Source: Anaerolineales bacterium UBA3905
GTDB lineage: Bacteria > Chloroflexota > Anaerolineae > Caldilineales > Caldilineaceae
NCBI GenBank assembly: GCA_002391565.1
Contig: DGFH01000210.1
Coordinates: forward strand, 1,141-8,153
DNA: 7,013 nucleotides
Reading direction: 5' to 3'
Part shown: positions 5,373-7,013 of the stretch, in pieces
How the letters are laid out: every line of letters starts with the position of its first letter
How positions within the stretch are numbered: position 1 is the first letter of the stretch
Notes under the pieces: generated by a model
Seen by the model: only the letters and a program-made list of their open reading frames with translations
The model's database searches: none
Told to the model about the DNA's origin: nothing
Program-made: the position numbers and the translations under genes

Positions 5373-6787
5373 CGCTCGCCTCCGGGAGAGAACTCCGGCA
5401 GCCAGGCAATCGCTGGACTGGCAGATCTAGTGTTTAGGATCAGGCTAGCACGCTCGTCGAAACGGCGCAGGCCACGGCCGTCAACCGCCACAACCCAAGG
5501 CTCGAATTGTCCAGGCATGCCACTTATGGTGACGACGAAAGCCACCTTGGACCCATCGGGGGAGAAGATTGGCTCGAACACCCGAATATTCTGGAAGTGA
5601 GTCAACTGACGAGTCTCCCCAGTCGAAACATCCATTATGTATACATTGAAAGAAGGTTCGTTTACTTGTGTTCCTGATTGCGGCTCTTCACCCAGAACAA
5701 AAGCGATGTTTCGGCTGTCCGGTGACCAAACAGGCATGAAACGTTTATAGTAGCTAGTGGTTACAGGGCTTAGGAAACGCCTGGCATCTCCTTGAGAATC
5801 CATTATCCAAAGTTCCCCTGTGGCGAACTCCGCTGTTTCGCGCCATTGTGTGAATGCAATGTAACGTCCATCTGGAGACCATAGAACGTCTTCCACCCTA
5901 ACCACAGGATCTTGCAGTAGCAGTTGCTTTCCTCCCTGCTGCCCTACGGAGATACGCCAAATCTCACTGCCACATTGATAGCAATCAGACTTGGCGTACA
6001 CGATTGCTTGTCCGTCTGGTGAGAATGAGGCACTCGTGATTTGCCTCGCATCGCTCGCTTGACTTATATCAACCGGTGTGTATTGGCCCGTATCGGGGTC
6101 TACAAGCCAAGCCTTACCCCCCAGATCAGGATTATCGATCCCTCCAAGGACAAGGATTCGATCTCCTTTGGGGGACCAATCGAGGAATTCGGCTCGTTGA
6201 TCGATTGCTGCCTTTTCGCCAAATAGAGAGGTTAGAGTACCATCATTTACATTGAGAATCGAAACGAAGGTGCCTCCCTCTCCATACACCCAAGAAATAG
6301 CCACCTGCCTCCCATCAGGCGAGGGGTGAAGGCCTTCGAAATAAACTCGACTGCGCCATAGCACAGGCGTATCCACCCGGTAGACCGATGATGCGATGAT
6401 GCTGGTTGTCGAGTCCAATTGAACACGATAAATCTCAGGTCCTCTTTCACCTGTTGTGGCATAGAGGAAAGTCTGTAGGCCAGGGACCAGAGTGGGCAAA
6501 GGTTCTGGAGTGGACGTTGGTGGAGCAGGTGTAAACGTAGGTGTCGGTGTTCTGGTTGGTGGCTCTGGCGGTCTCGTGGACGTTGGACGTGGGGTAGGTT
6601 GTGGCGTCGGCGTCGCAGGTGGTGGGTACGGTGGTAAGGTTAGGGTCTCGATAGGCGATTGGAACGCCTGAGACGCCGGTTTTGCTTCCCTTTGCAATCC
6701 TCTAAAAGTGAGAACCAAAGCAATTGCCAGCGCTCCGAGCGCCAACAGGCCCAATAATCCTTTAGCAATGTTGAATAAACCTTTCAT
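5369..6787 (-). CDS. Membrane-anchored TolB/PD40-type beta-propeller protein with Thr/Pro linker
   Basis: A 472-residue protein exposed outside the cytoplasmic membrane. After a short basic start, residues about 8-28 form one membrane helix (GLLGLLALGALAIALVLTF), uncleaved by appearance. Residues about 44-102 are a Thr/Pro-rich spacer of the TPTPQPTPRPT kind. The rest (about 105-472) is a beta-propeller with six PD40/TolB-like repeats, whose marks begin near 156 (SPDGRQVA), 204 (WSPKGDRI), 255 (FSPDGQAI), 303 (WSPDGRYI), 354 (WSPDSRNI) and 408 (FSPDGSKV). Propellers of this type bind proteins or ligands; no catalytic residues are recognisable, so a scaffold or recognition role is inferred. 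The ATG at 6787 has GGAGG six bases upstream; a longer frame to 6856 would run into the palindromic DNA and would put 23 non-hydrophobic residues before the anchor. It overlaps the M23 gene by 4 nt, so the two proteins are likely made together. Confidence 0.87.
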   Translation of the reverse strand: MKGLFNIAKGLLGLLALGALAIALVLTFRGLQREAKPASQAFQSPIETLTLPPYPPPATPTPQPTPRPTSTRPPEPPTRTPTPTFTPAPPTSTPEPLPTLVPGLQTFLYATTGERGPEIYRVQLDSTTSIIASSVYRVDTPVLWRSRVYFEGLHPSPDGRQVAISWVYGEGGTFVSILNVNDGTLTSLFGEKAAIDQRAEFLDWSPKGDRILVLGGIDNPDLGGKAWLVDPDTGQYTPVDISQASDARQITSASFSPDGQAIVYAKSDCYQCGSEIWRISVGQQGGKQLLLQDPVVRVEDVLWSPDGRYIAFTQWRETAEFATGELWIMDSQGDARRFLSPVTTSYYKRFMPVWSPDSRNIAFVLGEEPQSGTQVNEPSFNVYIMDVSTGETRQLTHFQNIRVFEPIFSPDGSKVAFVVTISGMPGQFEPWVVAVDGRGLRRFDERASLILNTRSASPAIAWLPEFSPGGER

Positions 6788-6793
6788 TGCACA

Positions 6794-6798
6794 CCTCC
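6794..6798 (-). promoter_or_regulatory. Ribosome binding site deciding the propeller-gene start
   Basis: A perfect GGAGG on the minus strand, six bases before the ATG at 6787. It argues against the longer frame that begins at 6856 and places the membrane anchor directly at the N-terminus. Confidence 0.8.
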
Positions 6799-6814
6799 AT
6801 ACTTGCGATACTTG
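6799..6814. repeat. Short direct repeat upstream of the propeller gene
   Basis: ATACTTG occurs at 6799-6805 and again at 6808-6814, a nine-base period, overlapping the region just upstream of the ribosome site. On the minus strand it reads CAAGTAT twice. It could be part of an operator or be chance. Confidence 0.3.
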
Positions 6815-6851
6815 TCCCTCACCCGAAGCAGAGCTGGACGGGGACGTGGCG

Positions 6852-6953
<102 letters not shown>

Positions 6954-6956
6954 GGG

Positions 6957-6987
6957 GGGCGGAGCCGTCCGCCCAACGCCTTGCGTT
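6957..6987. repeat. Two adjacent perfect hairpins next to the nested palindrome
   Basis: GGGCGGA-GCCG-TCCGCCC (6957-6974, seven pairs) is followed immediately by AACGC-CTT-GCGTT (6975-6987, five pairs). No T-run of terminator type follows on either strand. They probably belong to the same structured element as 6852-6953. Confidence 0.6.
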
Positions 6988-6990
6988 TGT

Positions 6991-7000
6991 GGGGGGGGGG
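6991..7000 (+). repeat. Run of ten G
   Basis: A G10 tract (C10 on the minus strand), flanked by TTTGT and CGGGCG. Such tracts slip during replication and also during sequencing, and it lies 13 bases from the edge of the window, so its exact length is uncertain. Confidence 0.8.
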
Positions 7001-7013
7001 CGGGCGTGGAGAA

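Overview
The window looks like part of a Chloroflexota (green non-sulfur bacterial) chromosome. The indications are a secreted protein ending in the IPIALKNYP-type tail that is common in that phylum, a membrane-anchored protein with a long Thr/Pro linker (TPTPQPTPRPT-like), and a GC-rich cytosolic [NiFe]-hydrogenase cluster. This assignment is inference from style; no marker gene is present. Every gene I can support lies on the minus strand, so the window is transcribed from right to left.

Right part (about 4013-7013): a GC-rich, highly palindromic non-coding stretch (6852-6987, followed by a run of ten G) lies upstream of a coupled gene pair. The first gene encodes an N-terminally membrane-anchored, six-repeat TolB/PD40-type beta-propeller. 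The second encodes a secreted M23 (LytM-type) metallopeptidase with a C-terminal golvesin-like beta-sandwich. The two overlap by the ATGA signature. A 62-residue protein with two membrane segments follows 85 nt later. This block is visibly less GC-rich than the hydrogenase genes.

Middle (about 2742-4012): a hydrogenase maturation endopeptidase gene (HycI/HybD family), then a gene-free stretch of about 540 nt. That stretch holds a strong hairpin without a T-tract (3076-3109), a minus-strand intrinsic terminator (2880-2922) and a possible extended -10 promoter (2827-2835).

Left part (1-2741): an operon that starts with an acyl-carrier-protein-like gene and continues with the beta (iron-sulfur), gamma (FAD/NAD(P)-binding, [2Fe-2S]) and delta (small, electron-transfer) subunits of a group 3b, NADP-linked 'sulfhydrogenase'-type [NiFe]-hydrogenase. 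The large catalytic subunit is expected just beyond the left edge. Electrons would pass from the missing NiFe subunit through the delta-subunit clusters and the beta/gamma clusters to FAD and NAD(P), or the reverse. The maturation protease would trim the large subunit after nickel insertion.

The most unusual observation is that the carrier-like protein heading the operon has Ala where the phosphopantetheine-accepting Ser is expected (DAFDF instead of DS(L/F)DF). It would be unable to carry an acyl group in the usual way and may have another role at the hydrogenase.
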